From: Corynebacterium sp. ACRQK
GTDB taxonomy: Bacteria > Actinomycetota > Actinomycetes > Mycobacteriales > Mycobacteriaceae
DNA length: 64,000 bases
Assembly: GCF_022345965.1 (NCBI RefSeq)
Contig: NZ_JAKRMU010000006.1
Location: forward strand, 62,001 to 126,000
Direction: 5' to 3'
Positions within the stretch are counted from its first letter, which is position 1. Every line of letters begins with the position of its first letter. This document shows positions 63,600-64,000 of this stretch, piece by piece. A model generated the notes under the pieces. The model worked only from the letters and a program-made list of their open reading frames with translations. It had not been told where the DNA came from and did not search any database. Both the position numbers and the translations under genes were made by a program.

Positions 63600-64000
63600 C
63601 TAGACGGTGCTCAGCAGGACCGGCACCGGACTGTGCCGCAGAATCTGGTTCGTCGACGGGCCAATGAACACGCGGTGGAAACCACCCAGCGTGCTGGAAC
63701 CCATCACCAGCAGATCGCCCTTCTTCCACTTCAGGGCGTTGATCGCGCCGGACCAGCCGTAGCCGCTGCCGACCTCCATCTGCACGGTCAGGTCGCTGTG
63801 CCTGTTCAGGGCACGGTCCCGGCCCCGGTCCAGCAGCGCCAGCGCCTGCTCACGCCACTCGACCATCATGTCCGAGTTGTCGATGAACTCCGTCTCCGTC
63901 GGGTACATTGTCGCCCCGCGCGGGCTAAACGCCACCAGACGCAGCGGAACATTCCAACGGTGCGCCAGGTCGGCGGCGCGGCGTAGAGCCTCGTGCGACT
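63600..64000 (-). CDS. Universal stress protein, C-terminal part (5' end beyond window)
   Basis: The minus-strand frame is open from the right edge to TAG at 63600-63602, about 133 codons. It ends in the UspA ATP-binding signature: LVMGSSTLGGFHRVFIGPSTNQILRHSPVPVLL (G-2x-G-9x-G-S/T pattern). Upstream residues (SHEALRRAADLAHRWNVPLRLV) match the second Usp domain, so the whole gene is probably a tandem-Usp protein. The internal ATG at 63935 is not the real start. Role: stress or dormancy-linked ATP binding. Confidence 0.85.
   Translation of the reverse strand, partial: SHEALRRAADLAHRWNVPLRLVAFSPRGATMYPTETEFIDNSDMMVEWREQALALLDRGRDRALNRHSDLTVQMEVGSGYGWSGAINALKWKKGDLLVMGSSTLGGFHRVFIGPSTNQILRHSPVPVLLSTV

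Overview
The window is the replication-origin region of a GC-rich actinobacterium, almost certainly a Corynebacterium. The support is the gene order: pknB / pabA(trpG) / crgA / rhomboid / ppiA on the left, then tRNA-Ala and tRNA-Ile / DUF3566 / gyrA / gyrB / dciA / recF / dnaN / dnaA, then rpmH / rnpA / yidD / yidC / rsmG / parA / parB / cwlM / trxA / trxB / sigM / murJ / DUF6049 / NUDIX / pcnA. This matches the mycobacterial and corynebacterial origin neighbourhood. Species is not determinable by eye; a lipophilic, C. jeikeium-like species is only a guess.

Layout. Positions 1-10.5 kb hold division and cell-envelope genes (end of pknB, crgA), folate genes (pabA and pabB), a cyclophilin, a Lys/Ala-rich membrane protein, a TetR regulator beside a membrane alpha/beta-hydrolase, and a decayed dipZ. 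Positions 10.7-16.7 kb look like a laterally acquired patch. It has three small VbhA-antitoxin-like genes in a row, a Schlafen/AlbA_2-type ATPase-fold regulator flanked by AAAGT palindromes, an unrecognised 633-residue protein, and broken transposase and integrase remnants against the 3' end of tRNA-Ala. Positions 16.7-31 kb are the conserved origin core. The dnaA-dnaN gap carries three perfect DnaA boxes, and a second cluster lies upstream of dnaA. Genes on the left run leftward and those on the right mostly run rightward, away from the origin.

Positions 31-50 kb hold the ribosomal L34 / RNase P / membrane insertase group, the segregation genes with four perfect parS sites (one inside parB, one inside a terminator hairpin), and a cell-wall control and redox block (CwlM, TrxA, TrxB, SigM, MurJ with pseudokinase). 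In mycobacteria PknB phosphorylates CwlM and MurJ, so the pknB fragment at the left edge and this block are functionally linked. Positions 49.5-64 kb hold tRNA CCA-adding enzyme, a BrnFE-like amino-acid exporter, NUDIX and BASS proteins, a uridine/ribonucleoside catabolic operon (ribokinase, nucleoside hydrolase, MFS carrier), an SdpI-like protein with a Cys-rich tail, leuS, repeat-rich spacers, a membrane protein and the 3' part of a universal stress protein gene.

The most unusual items are the orphan VbhA-like triplet in the tRNA-Ala patch, a recurrent GGGGCGTCA-plus-A-rich motif scattered across genes and spacers, a structured 110-base element bounded by a 17-bp inverted repeat near 62.6 kb, a parS site doubling as a terminator stem, and a run of start codons placed 6-8 bases after a -10 hexamer (probable leaderless mRNAs).
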